Positions 1 to 12,400 of a stretch of 64,000 nt of DNA are shown here, piece by piece. Made by a program: the position numbers and the translations under genes. The stretch's first letter is position 1, and every line of letters begins with the position of its first letter. Source of the stretch: Dromaius novaehollandiae (Eukaryota; Chordata; Aves; Casuariiformes; Dromaiidae); the NCBI RefSeq assembly GCF_036370855.1, contig NC_088117.1, positions 8,618,001 through 8,682,000 of the forward strand, in the 5' to 3' direction. The notes beneath the pieces were generated by a model. It ran no database searches and was not told where the DNA came from. It worked only from the letters and a program-made list of their open reading frames with translations.

Positions 1-293
1 GCCGCGGATTTGTTCGTGAGGCCAAAGCAAGGGACCTGGGTGCGAGATGCGATGTGGGGAGCTCTCTGGGTACCAGCCATTAGGTTATACCCCAGCATTG
101 GAGTCTGCACCCAAGGTGGTGGCTCGTCCCCTTCTGGGAAGCCCCAGAAAGGTGCAGTGCGGACACCCTGCCTCTGCACAGCTCCGGTCCTCATAGCTGG
201 GTCCCGGGGCCGGGAGCAGGGGGGAGCTCAGGGGAGGGCTTGGCGGAGCAGAGCTGCTGCAGCCCCTGTCCTCTTCGCCCCGTCTCCTTGCAG

Positions 294-437
294 AGAGCAG
301 CCCGGAGCGGGGCCTGGTGTCCCGGGGCGCCCAGCTCCAGATCAGCCCCTTGCAGCCCTTCCACGAGGGCCGCTACACGTGCCTGGCGCGGGGCCCCGAC
401 GCCGAGGCGCGCAAGGACTTCCTGGTGCTGGTGCGAG
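294..437 (+). CDS. HMCN2: HMCN2 exon a: second half of Ig domain 1 (partial)
   Basis: Codes for the C-terminal half of an Ig I-set domain, with the F-strand motif YTCLARG and a final LVLVR. No first half (Cys...Trp) is visible in bases 1-293, so it lies outside the window. Acceptor cag at 291-293, donor gtaggg at 438. The exon begins with two bases of a split codon and ends in phase 1. Confidence 0.88.
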
Positions 438-3400
438 GTAGGGCTTTGCCTGGCCGGTGTGGTGGTGGGCATCCCCTGAGGGACCCTCCCTCGGAGGGGT
501 GTGTGGCCTGGGGAGCCTTCCTCCTCCTCCTCAGCCTCGCTCTCTTCTCGGCGCAGTGGCACCCCGGATCACCAGCGCGGGGGTCCCCAGCGAGCACAGC
601 GTGCTGGAGGGCGGCGGGGTGACGCTGGAGTGCCGGGCCAAGGGGCAGCCCGCCCCGCAGGTCACCTGGCTGAAGGACGGGCAGCCCCTGGGGCTGCAGC
701 CCCCATCGCGTGCCCGGTGAGTGCCCGGGGTGGCGGGGGACAGCCTGGCTGGGGACCGTGCCAAAGCCTGGCGATGGCACGGCTGAGTTGCATGCAGTGG
801 ACGCTGCTTCAGCTGTGGCCAGGCCAAACCAGCCCCACCCGTGCCTCAGTTTCCCCACCTGCAAACTAGTATTGCAAGGTGTGCTGCGCTCTGCTGCTTC
901 TCCACCCTCTCAGTGCTCAGGCTGGGTCTAGTGTGTCCCGGCTGTTTGCTGAGCTGCACCGTCCCGGGTTACATCCTGGTGTCCCCAACCGTGCCGTAAC
1001 CCGGCTTGGTGGCTGCCCTGCCCTGCAGCATCCCCCGAGCGTGGGACCTGCTGGGGTGACCTCGGAGCATCTCTGTCCCCAAGCCCTGGGGTGCCTGTGG
1101 GACACAGCGGGTCACTGCCCCGGGCTCCCCCGTGCAGGCTGGCTCCGGACGGCAGCTCTCTGCTCCTCGAGGGGCTCCAGGCCGCCGACGCGGGGGCGTA
1201 CACCTGCCTGGCCCAAAACAGCGCCGGCGAGGACACGCAGCTGCACACGCTGAGCGTGCTGGGTGAGCGAGGCCGGGGCGCGCGGGGGCATCGCCGCTGG
1301 CCGCCCGCCCCGCTTCAGACCCTCATCCCCTCTCCTCCCCTCGCCCAGTCCCCCCGTCCATCGAGAGCGGCGGCGCGGAGGTGGTCCGCGGCGTCCTCGC
1401 CGGGCTGGTGACGCTGGAGTGCCGGGCGCGGGGGTCCCGGCCCCTGCAGCTGAGCTGGCTGAAGGAGGGGCTGCCCCTCCGCCTCTCGCCCCGCGTGCGG
1501 CTGCTCTCGGCCGGGCGCACTCTCCGGTAAGCAGCCATCCCGCGGCAGGTTCGCGTGCCAGGCTGGCCCCGGCGTCAGGGGTGCGAGGAGCAGGAGGGGA
1601 GGCCCGCAGCTGACGCGTCCTCCTCTTCCTCTCCCCCCGCGCTGCCGATCGCCGTGTAGGATCTCTCCCGTGCAGGTTTCCGACGCCGGGCTCTACACCT
1701 GCGTCGCCGCCAGCCAGGCAGGGGTGGCCAACCGCAGCTTCGTCCTGCAGATACAGGGTACGGGGGAGCCGGGTGTTCACCGGGAATTTGGGGTCCACCG
1801 AGGTGAGCGGGGTGGTGGGCAGCCGTGGGCGGCATGTGGGTCCCGGGGCTGGTTTTGCTTGCGGAGCGCAGCTCTGGTTCGTAGCCCTGCGCGTGCCGTT
1901 GGCCGCCGGGGTGGTCTCCTGGACGGCGTAGCAAGGAAGGGCCAGCCTAAAAGCAGGTAGGGAAGGGAGCTGAGATGGTGACGTGTCCCCCTTCCCGTCC
2001 GGGGTGACCCCGGTGGTGGGCAAGCCCCTGCGGGGGGAGGTCGACCTGCCCTGGTAATTCCCAGCCTCCTGCAAGCACCCCAGTGCTGAGGACCCGGCTT
2101 TGCTCCCCAGCCCCGCTAATGCACCCTGCTCCCTCCCCAGTGCCCCCCGTGCTGGAGGGGACCCCGGAGAGCAGCGAGGAGCAGGCGGTGATGGCAGGCT
2201 CTGAGGTGACCTTCACCTGCGAAGCCACCGGCTCCCCGGCGCCGGTGCTGAGCTGGCTGAAGGACGGCGAGCCCCTGGCGCTGCAGAGCGACGGCGCGGG
2301 CTCGCGGCTGCGCCTGGAGGCGGTGGGGCCGGCCGATTCGGGAGTTTACTCCTGCCTGGCTGCGAACGAGGCGGGCGAAGCCAGCAAACACTTCCGCCTG
2401 TCGGTGATGGGTACGTGTCCTCCCGGGCGCTGGGAGAGGTGGCTGGCTGCGGGGAGCAAAGCACGCCTTGCCCACCCCCGTGGGAACTGCAGGCTGCCAG
2501 GCCCCCAGATCGCCAGCATCCCTCCACCGTTCATTTTTGGGAGGACTTAGGGGTTGAAAGCCCCTCGCCGGGTACCCTATGCCTTGCAGAGCCGCCTCAA
2601 GTCAAGGCCCCAGCTCAGCCAGTTGAGATGTCCATCGCTGTGGGTGCCCTGCTGGAGCTGACGTGCCTGGTGACGGGTGTCCCCGTGCCCACCGTCACCT
2701 GGGAGAAGGACGGGCGGCTGCTGGCCGGGCCCCGGCGTGTGGCGGGGAACGAGAGCACCCTGCGGATAGAGAGCGCCGAGGTCAGGGCTCCTCTCGCCTC
2801 GTCTCCCCACCCATCTTCTCCTTTCGCCTCTGGTGGGTTTCACTTTGGTTTTTCTCTCTCTGGGTCTCTGGTAGGTGGCAGATGCTGGCTTGTACACCTG
2901 CCTGGCCACCAGCCCTGCAGGGGAGGACAGCGGGACCTTCCACGTCAGCGCCCAAGGTACCGCCACCCCAGAGGGGCAGGGGCGAGCGGGGTGAGCATCA
3001 TGGGGGTGGGATGGTCAGTTCCTGGGACCGGTGAGGTGGGCATGAAGCCTGGGGCATCCCAAGATGATCATGGAGGCTGCGGGTGGCTGGGAGGAGCCTG
3101 GCGTGAGCACAGTGGCCCTGGGGAGCCAGGGAGACGTGCCTGGCTTGGAGTAGGGTGTCCCCCGACCCATGTGTCCCGCAGCACCCCCCAGCATCGCAGG
3201 CGCTGGAGAGACCCACAGCATCGCCGCCCCGGCGGGGGGGCAGCTCACGCTGGAGTGCCCTGCGGACGCCGTGCCACCTCCCCACATCGAGTGGCACCGG
3301 GAGGGCACCCCCCTCCAGGTATGTGTGTTTGGGGACAGTGGCACCCGGGTGGTGTCACAGCCTGCCCCGTGCCAGCCCCGTCACGCGGGATGCTCGCGGC

Positions 3401-6400
3401 GGGGGGATGCCATGGGGGAGCGCTGCTGACGGGGGCTCTCGGGGCCTGCTAGGAGGATGCCCGCACGCGGGTCCTGGCCGAGGGACGCTTCCTCCAGATC
3501 CAGGCGCTGCTGGTGGCGGATGGCGGGGAGTACAGCTGCACCGCCAGCAATGCGCTGGGCACGACCAGCCTCCACTTCCAGGTGGACGTTCATGGTGAGC
3601 AACGCACCAACGCGGTTTCTGGCTTTGCTGGGCACATGTGCTAGCTCAGTCCCCCTTCGTGCAGGGATGCATGCTGCTAGGGGGTCTCCTATAGATAGGG
3701 TAATGGGAAAGGGGGAATTAGACCCTGCCCAGCCCCAGATGCTGGTCTGGTCTGTTTCTTCATCCCCTGAGCTGTGTTTCTAACTATTTCCCTTCCCTCC
3801 CTGGCAACGCCACAGTGGCCCCGGAGATCCAGCCCGGCCCCGAGGAGGTGAGCGTGCCCGTGAACGGGTCGGCTGTGCTGCCCTGCCAGGCGGAGGGGTG
3901 GCCCACGCCCCAGGTGACGTGGCGGAAGGACGGCCAGCTCCTGCCCCTTCACGAGAGCCCCAGGTACGAGGCTCTGCAGCGTACGAGCTGGCTTCCAGCT
4001 CACGCCAGCATCTGCATCCATGGGCGTTTGGACGTGCCTGGAGCAGGAATGCTGCTGGTGAAGGGGTGCAGCGGGTGCAGCCCGGCCGTGGAGAACCCCA
4101 ACAAGCCTAAAGGGGCCCGTTGTCCCTCTGGCAGGCTGCGGCTGCTGCCGGGAGGCTCCCTGCAGATAGACCCCGTTCAGGTCCAGGATTCAGGCTACTA
4201 CCTCTGCGTGGCATCCAGCCCTGCCGGGTCTGACCGACGAGGCCTCGACCTCCAAGTCCTGGGTAGGCGGAAGAGCCAGCTGGATCCTTGGGGCTCAGTG
4301 GGCTGGTCTGAGCCTAGTTGTGCTGGATCTTTCCTGCATTTGGCCTCCCTGCAATCCACCCGTGCATGTGCAACGATGCGCCGTCGTCCTCGGCTCATTA
4401 ATACCTGGTGACCCCCGCGTTAATGAGCTCCGTATGCTCTTCGCAGTCCCTCCTGCCGTCGCCCCCGGGCCCTCCAACTTCACCCTGGTGGCACAGCAGC
4501 CGGCCTTGCTGGCCTGCGAAGCCACGGGGTCCCCCGAGCCCCGCGTGACGTGGGAGAAGAACGGCCGCCCGCTGAACCCGCACCTCCCGCCCGGCGCCTA
4601 CAGGTACGGCAGCCCCGGCCGGCCGCGCGCCCCGGCGAGGGAGCGTTTGCGTTGCCGACGCGCGCTCTGCCCGCCGCAGGCTGCAGTCCTCGGGCTCGCT
4701 GCTCATCGCCAGCCCCAGCCTCCAGGACGAGGGGCGGTTCGAGTGCGTCGCCGCCAACGCCGCCGGCGAGGCCCGCAAGCTATTCCGTGTGTCCGTCCAC
4801 GGTGAGCTGCTGGGGGCCGGCGGTCCCGCGGAAAGCTGCTTCCCGAGGGTGTTTTGCTGCGTGGGGCACGACGCAGATGCGCCTTGGCTCCCTGCTTGGT
4901 GGGATCCTCTCTAGGGTCTGGGAACAGGGGTGGGCAAGAGGGGAAGTGGGAACGTCTGCACCCACGTGCACCGGGAACGGCTCTGCTCCGGTGTTAGCTG
5001 CGTGGCCCAGCTCACCTCCCTTTCTCGCCACCCTCTCCAGTGCCGCCCACCATTGCTGACGATCTCACAGATGTGGTCGTCGTCCGGCTGTCCCCCGCCG
5101 TCCTCACCTGCTACGCCTCCGGCGTGCCCCCGCCGGCGGTGTCGTGGAGCAAGGAGGGGGCTCAGCTGGGGCGCCACGGAGGGGGCTACCGCATCCTGCC
5201 CACAGGTACGGGGGGCCGGGGCGGTGCGGGGGGGTTGGGGGGCCGTCCCCGTGCCTCCTCTCTGCTCGCTGTCTTCCCAGGTGCCCTGGAGATCAGGCAG
5301 GTGCTGCCCGCCCATGCTGGCCGCTACACCTGCACGGCGAGGAACGCCGCTGGCGTGGCCCGCAAGCACCTCCTGCTCACGGTGCACGGTACGGGGAGCT
5401 GCTCCGGGGACGCCGAGGCAGGACCTTCGGGCGCCTGGGCTCAGCCTGGGGGAGTGCGGCTGCAGGGAGGGGAGCCACGCTCGGCAGCGTTTTCCCCATC
5501 TTCTGCTGCAGAGCCCCCCGTGGTGAAGCCCCTGCCCGGCATGGTGATGGTGATGGTCAATGCCAGCGCGGTGTTATCCTGCGAGGCGACCGGCATCCCT
5601 CCGCCAGCAATCACCTGGCAGAAGGAAGGTGTCAGCATCCCCAGAGGTGAGCCGCAGCCCGCAGAGCCCTGGGGTCCCTGGTCGAGCGCAGCAGAGTCCT
5701 GGTGATGCTGCGCTGCCTTCCAGCCCCTATCCCTGGTGTTGATTTGGGGGACCGAACCGCGCCCTGGTGTGGCATTGGGTGGCACTGGATGGACCAAGGT
5801 CACTTGCAGGAAAGCAGATGTTAGCTCTGGTGCCCACGCCAGCCTCGTTGCTTGGCAGATGCCACCCAGGGCACTCTGTGCACATGGTGGCTGCCGGGAC
5901 GTTTCTTCTGCAGGCAAAGCAGTGCCGGTGCACGGCCCATTCGCACACAGGCACGGCTGCTCTCTCCTGGCCTTCATTCCTGCCCCATCCCTGCAGGGCC
6001 TGGGTTCAAAATGCTCCCCAGCGGGCAGCTGCACCTCCTACGTGCCTCCGTGGAGGATGCTGGCATCTACCTGTGCGTGGCTCAAAACCCCTCGGGCACT
6101 GCTTCGGGGAGGACCAGGCTGATCGTGCAAGGTAAGGTCACTATCACAGCCCAGCCCTCTCCTGGTGCCCTGCTCACTCCCCTGGCTCCCTCCCTTCCCG
6201 CTGGCTCCTTGCCTGGTATCTAGCAGGGTTTTGATCATTCAGCAGCTGTCAGTCTGTCCACCCCACAAGTGTGCTTCGCATAGGTGTTCAGGCCTCTTCT
6301 CCCCAGCTGGTTCCCTTGCCACGTCTCTGCTACTGTCTGGAGGCCACGTTTAATACCAAGAACAGCCCAAGCTGCAAAGCTCAAAGTCTGCCTCCAGATC

Positions 6401-9400
6401 TCCCCCAAACACCCCCAGGTATCGGCTCTGGCTGTTGCCTGTCGAAGGTTTCCTAGGGAAGATGCCGTTGCAAATGATGCCCGGGACTGCCCCAAAGCTG
6501 TGCAGACGGCACAGTCTGTCCCGGGCGTTGCTTCGCTGGTGTTGAGGAGGTGCTGGAGGCTCAGGGCGTGGGGCTGGGAGTGCGGCACCCCTGCAGCACC
6601 CGCAGTCTCTGCCTTCCCGCCCCCTTGCAGTGCCCCCGGCCATCGAGGCTGGCCCCACGGAGCTGGCGGTGCTGGAGGGGCTCGAAGCCCTGCTGCCCTG
6701 CGCAGCCCGGGGCATCCCGGAGCCCCGCGTGTCCTGGAGCAGAGAGGGAGCCCCGGTGCGGGGCCGCGGCGCCAAGGCCACCGTCCTGCCCTCCGGGCAG
6801 CTGCTGCTCAGGGATGTCCAGGTGAGCGTTGGTGCTGGCGTGGCCGCGTGCTCCTCAGCCGTGTGCTCCTCTGGCAGTTAAGCACGCTGCAAAGGCCAGG
6901 GAGCTGAAAAAGAAGTCTTTTGCAGCTCAAAAGAAAGCCTAGGTCATCCAGTGCCCTGCGGTGCCCTACAGCCGGGGTTAGTGGGATTTGGTGTCACTTA
7001 ACAGCACTGCAGCCTTGCTGTTTTCAGAAGCACCTCTGATGGGGAGGGCGCTGCTTGGTCCTGCGCAACAGCCCGGGCCACGCGGGTTTGCTAGCGCGGT
7101 CTGGAAGAGGCGGCCGTAGCCCAGCCCTGGTGTTTTGGTGGGCAGCTGGCCATGCCCCTCTGCAGCACGGATCCGAGTCCGTCCCCGCTTTGCTCCTCAA
7201 ACCTCTCCTCCGTGCAGGAAGGGGATGCCGGGAGCTACTCCTGCACGGCAGTGAACTCGGCCGGGAAAGCCGTCCGCCGGCTGCACCTCTCCGTCTACAC
7301 CCTGCCCACCTTCACCCGGCTGCCCGGGGACCTCGTCCTGAGCCGGGGCGAGCGGCTGGAGCTGGTCTGTGCCGCGAAGGGGAACCCCGAGCCCCGCATC
7401 ACCTGGATGGCCAACGGCCAGCCCGTCACTGGTGCGTGGGGTGTGGGCGCTGGGAGCACCAGTGGGATGGAGGAGGAGGAGGATGCAGAGTGTGGAGGAA
7501 GGACCCATCCTCCGCTAGCTCAGAGGGACAATATTATTCTGGCTCCCCTCCCTGCCCTTTGCCCACCTTTGGGGGTCCCATGGGATGATATAACCGCCTG
7601 GTCCTTGCCATGTCTGTGCCATAACCCCAGCTGCGCCGCGGCTTCGCCTTGCAGATGGCGTGTCGGAGCAGAGCGGCCGGAGCACGCTGCGGCGGGACGC
7701 CGTCACCCAGGCGGCCGGCGGGACCTACGTGTGCCGCGCCGAGAACAGCGTCGGCACCGCCAGCGCCACGAGCGTGGTCCGCGTGCGAGGTAGGCGCGTG
7801 GCCGGGGCGGCCCCGCGGCTGCGGCCCTCGGCCACCTCCAGCCCCTTCCCACCCCTCCATCTTCCCCATCAGAGGCGCCCGTCTTGCGGGGGGGGCCCAG
7901 CGCCTACCAGGTGGAGCCCCTCGGCGGCGACGCCCTGCTGGACTGCGAAGCCCGGGGCCACCCGGAGCCCCTCGTCCGCTGGAGCAAGGACGGGGTCCCG
8001 CTGTCCCCCAGCCACCGCCTGCGCCAGCTGCACAACGGCTCCCTGGCCATCCGCGGCACGGCGGTGAGTGGGGCCGGCCGCGCGCTCGGGTTCGCTCGTG
8101 CCACGGAGGCGAGCCGCCCAAAAGGGGCTGGCAGTGGGTGAGGGGAAGAGCTGCGGGCCACCGCTGAGATGACTTCTGTCAGGTCTCTGCTGGGACGGTG
8201 CTCCTGCGCAGAGCCGTGCTAAGGGGCGCGTCCCTGCTGGGAGCCTGCCTTTGCCCGCTTCCTCCCTGCTTGTTTTTCAGAGTTTCTACCCCATTAGTTG
8301 CCACCGTTAGCACCGCTGCCAGCATCCTCTCCTTGGTTTCATGCTGCATGGGAGACGGCGCTGGCTGCGGCGGCTGTTTTGGTGCCCCTCCGCTCCCGCG
8401 TGGGGCGAGACGGGCCGCTGTACTGACGCCTGTGTTTTAACCTCCTGCCAGAGCACCGACGCGGGGCATTACCGGTGCGTGGCGGAGAACGAGGTGGGCA
8501 CAGCGGCGAAGGTCGTCACCCTGGCCCTGCAGAGTGAGTGCTGCCCTCTTTGCACCCTCCTTTTTGGGGAAAGAGGGTATTTTGTACCTGTGCCTGTTTT
8601 CCACTGGTTGGGGTACACGTCCTGCCGAGAGAGAGGGGTTGGGTTGGAGTGAGAACGGGGAGTGGGAAGAGACAGAGAAGTGGTTCAACGAGAGCAGAGA
8701 TTTGGGTCGTGCAGAGTGGGCACCGCAGATGTGACCAGCCGTAGATGCTTCCTCCGGGGCCGTCCTACCCTCGGCCCCATCTGAGCAGCTAAAGGACTCC
8801 AAAACACGAGTCACCCCCATCCCCGGGGACCTCTGCCCTCTGCGCGCGGGAGGGCCGCCCCGGCGATGCTCGGGGGCCGCCGCACTGCCGGGTCCCTCTT
8901 CCTGCCCAGGTGCCCCCGGGGTGCAGGTGCGGCCGCGGGAGGCGGCGGTGAGCGCCGGGCAGCGGGTGCTGCTGCACTGCGAGGTGTCGGGGGAGCCCAC
9001 CCCCTCCGTGGAGTGGCGGCGGGACGGGGCCCCGCTGCAGGAGAGCCCGCGCGCCCGCGTGCTGCCCAACGCCACGCTGCTCATCAGCGCCGCGGGCCGG
9101 GAGGACGCGGGGAGCTACGCCTGCCTCGCCCGCAGTCCCCTGGGCTCTGCCGTCGCCCAGGCCTCCCTCACTGTCCGAGGTGGGTGTCTTCCTCCCAGTT
9201 ATGGGGCTTTTTTAGGGGGTGGTCACCCCATCTTCTCCACGTCTCCACCAGCCCTGTTACGCGCTGCATTAAGACCTCCCATGTGTCAATTTGAAAGGAC
9301 GTTGCCTTCCCCTGGCTGCTCTGATTCCCTTGATTTGCATCACGCTTTGCGCTCTCCCACCTCTCCCGTTGCTCACCTTCCCAAGCCGAAGGTCTCCGGC

Positions 9401-12400
9401 GCCTCTGTCCAGGCTCTGGAGCCGAGATGAACCTTTGCCGAAATAGCTGCCGTGCGCGAGCCTGCAGCCCGCGGGAGCCGCGCTCTCCCCCACCTTCCTG
9501 AATCCGCTGCCAGGGATTAAATTCTGATTTCCCCGGGGCCCCTCGGGAGCAGCTCGCTGGGGCAAACGGCAGCGCGGAGGAAGCGCTGGGCGCCCCGCAC
9601 TCCCTCGCGCGGCTGCTGGAGAATAAGCCAAGAAAAGCCAAGGTTTCGGGGGCCGTGGCCGCAGCCGGGTGAAGGCTTCCCGGCAGGGATGCTGCAGGCC
9701 CTGCGCTGGCTGCCTGCAGCTCCAGCGAGGAGGTTTGCTGAAGCGGCGTTTCCCCGCCCCAGCAGAGCCCCGCCGGGTGCGCGGCAGTCTCATCGGCGTC
9801 ATCAACGCCCAGGAGTTCGGCGTCGCGACCCTGAACGCCAGCGTGCTGGACGATCCTCGCGCCGGCACGGCCGCCGTGTGGGGCAGCATCGGGAGCATCC
9901 CGCCTTCCGTGGGTACGGGGCGACACGGACCCCTTCCCTCCGCCCGGGCAGGGCCGCTGACCTCTGCCAGGGGAAAATTTGGGGGAAAGAGGGAGAATGA
10001 ACGAGCAGAAATGTGCAGCAAGGAACGTGCTGAAAGCAGCACCCAAATTCTGTCCCCACGGATGAGGGGTGGTTGGGGGGCTGCTGAGGACGGCTGGTCC
10101 CTCCTCCGGAGGATGCTGGCTCCGCATTGATGCCTTTTTTCCTCCCGCTCCCAGGACCGCTGATGCGGGTGCTGGTGGCCGTCATTGCCCCCGTGTACTG
10201 GTCCTTCGCGCACGCCAGCGGGGACACGCAGGGCGGGTTCCTGCTGACCCAGGGCACCTTCAGGCAGGAGTCGCAGGTGGAGTTTGCGACAGGTGAGAGA
10301 CATGGGGCCACAGGGAGCCGAGCTCGCCCGTCGGCTGCTGGGGAGGCCCCGGCATCCGCGCTAGCTGCTCTGGGAGATGCCAACGGCCACAGCAGGGGTC
10401 CAGGCTGTTGGTGTCCCCAGGTATCGGGTGCAGAAATGGTTGAAAGGGGATAAAGCACGCCCCAAATTTCCCAGGGCTCAGGGTGCTGTTGGAGGTGAGA
10501 TGTGGGTCTCCTGGGACTGTCTGGTGCTGGTGCTGCAAGGCAAAACCAGGCAGCATGTGCCCAGCAAAAGTGGGGATGCAGGCACATGGCTGGGCGCTCT
10601 CCGCACCATCTCCCTTGCAAGAAGAAACAGGAGTTTTGGGGTTATTGTGCCTGTTTCTGGGTGGTTCAGCCTTGTGTCCTACATGCCACCGGTCCCTGCA
10701 GGCCCTGGGGCTCAACCCTATGCTGTCCCAAGCTTCATGGTGGGGTTTTGTAGCTGGCTGGAGGGGAGATGGAGGGATCGAGCCAAGCAGGGAGATCCTG
10801 GGCAGCTGCAGGGTGGTGGCAGTCCCCTGAGCCCTGTGACCGTGGAGGTGAGGACGTGCTGCATGGGGCGGGGGGGGTTGAAATGAGATTTTACGGGGGA
10901 GCTGGAGATCATCAGTGCCGAAGAGCTGGGTATTTGGGCTGGAGAGCCAGGTCTTGCAGGGAAGCCATGGGCTGCCTGTCACTGTGTCCCCTCTCGGCAG
11001 GGGAGCTCCTCCGCATCACCCACGCCGCCCGGGGCTCGGACGCTGCCGGCGCTCTGCTGCTCGACAGCGTGATCAGCGGCTCCGTGCCGGAGAGCGTCGC
11101 CGAGGCCGTGGTGCTGCTGCAGGTGCCCGGGGCTGCCAGCCCCCTCCTTGCCCCCGTGGCTGGCACAGTCTGGAAGGCGACTCCCATCCCGGGAGCCTTG
11201 TGGGTACCCCAGGCCCTGATCCATCCCGCATCCCACTCTTTTGCCAGGATTTCAGCGAGCGCTACGTCCAGACGGGACCTGGGCAGCTCTACGGAGACTC
11301 GGTGCAGCGCTTCGTGCAGGAGGGGCTCGTCACCCGCGCCCGCTGCAACCACACCATCGAGTACGACCCCGCGCTGGGCCAGCAGCCGCTGCGGGTGCAG
11401 CACGTCCAGGCCAGGTCAGTTAAAGCCTCCTTCGATGCGGCCTCGGAGGAGCTCCTCTTCCAGCTCAGCGCCTCGCTCGATGCAGGTAACGAGAGGCTGG
11501 ATTGCTAAGGGACGGGGGCGAAGACAGTGCGATCCCTTGCAAACAGGCGGCCGTTTGCACACCTGACGGCAGCAAAGGCCACTTCCCTGCGGTGGCACAT
11601 TTCTCAGCCACCTCTGCTTGCTTCCCAGGGGCCAACGGAGACCAGTGCCCAGCAGGATTTGTCCTGGACCCTCAGCAGCTGTACTGCATTGGTACGGACC
11701 CTTCCTGAGGGCTGGGGGGGCTGCGCTGGGTCCTGGGTCTGCAGGGTCCCCTTCGGGGCCGCGTTCCTGCATGAGGCTGGCCGGGGGACACGGCAGCACC
11801 CTCGTCTTGCCGGGCAGGAGGCAATGCCAAGGCCTGGCGGGGCTCCGCTCGCCTCCTCTCTCCCCAGCCACGGTAGAGGAGCAGCTCTGGAACAAGCACA
11901 GAGACTTTGCCCTTTGCTCGAGCCAACTGCTTAAGTGCGTGACGGCACGTGCCCTTGCAAGGGGGAGAAATGCTCTGTCGCTGGGGACACTGTGTCCCCC
12001 TACGAGGGGGTCTGGGCCCCGGTGAACCCCACCGGGGGCTGCGAGGGTCCATGCGGGGCCGCCCGGCGTGGCTGCGGCTGTCCTGATCCTCCCTAGGTGG
12101 GAGGGGAGTGTGCAGGGTGCCCGTGGGGCCAGCCCTCAGCACCCACCGGCACGGCCGCGGCGCGCTGCGTGGTGACGTCCCCCTGCTCCCCCCTCTCCTC
12201 CCCAGATGTCGACGAATGCACCCAGGGGTCCCACGCCTGCCGCTACCGCCAGCTCTGCGAGAACGCGCCCGGGACCTATCGCTGCACGTGTCCTCGCGGC
12301 TACCGCTCGCAGGGCGCTGGCCGGCCGTGCTTGGGTACGAGCCGGGGTCCGGGCCGAGCAGGGTCTCGCAGGGGATGGGGCACGTGCCCAGACATGGGCT

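Noticed and set aside
1675-1676. Alternative acceptor gtgcag at 1671-1676 for HMCN2 exon e
   Set aside because: It would drop the E-strand residues before the YTC motif and break the phase from exon d.
1112-2074. Long open frame of 320 codons on the minus strand opposite HMCN2 exons
   Set aside because: It spans several HMCN2 introns and exons, has low-complexity Arg/Pro/Ala composition and no domain. It is a by-product of GC-rich sequence that contains few stop codons.
11416-11421. gtcagt as a donor site inside HMCN2 exon ab
   Set aside because: Splicing here would cut the G2F barrel before its conserved end, and the following exon phase would not match. Reading through to 11485 fits the family.
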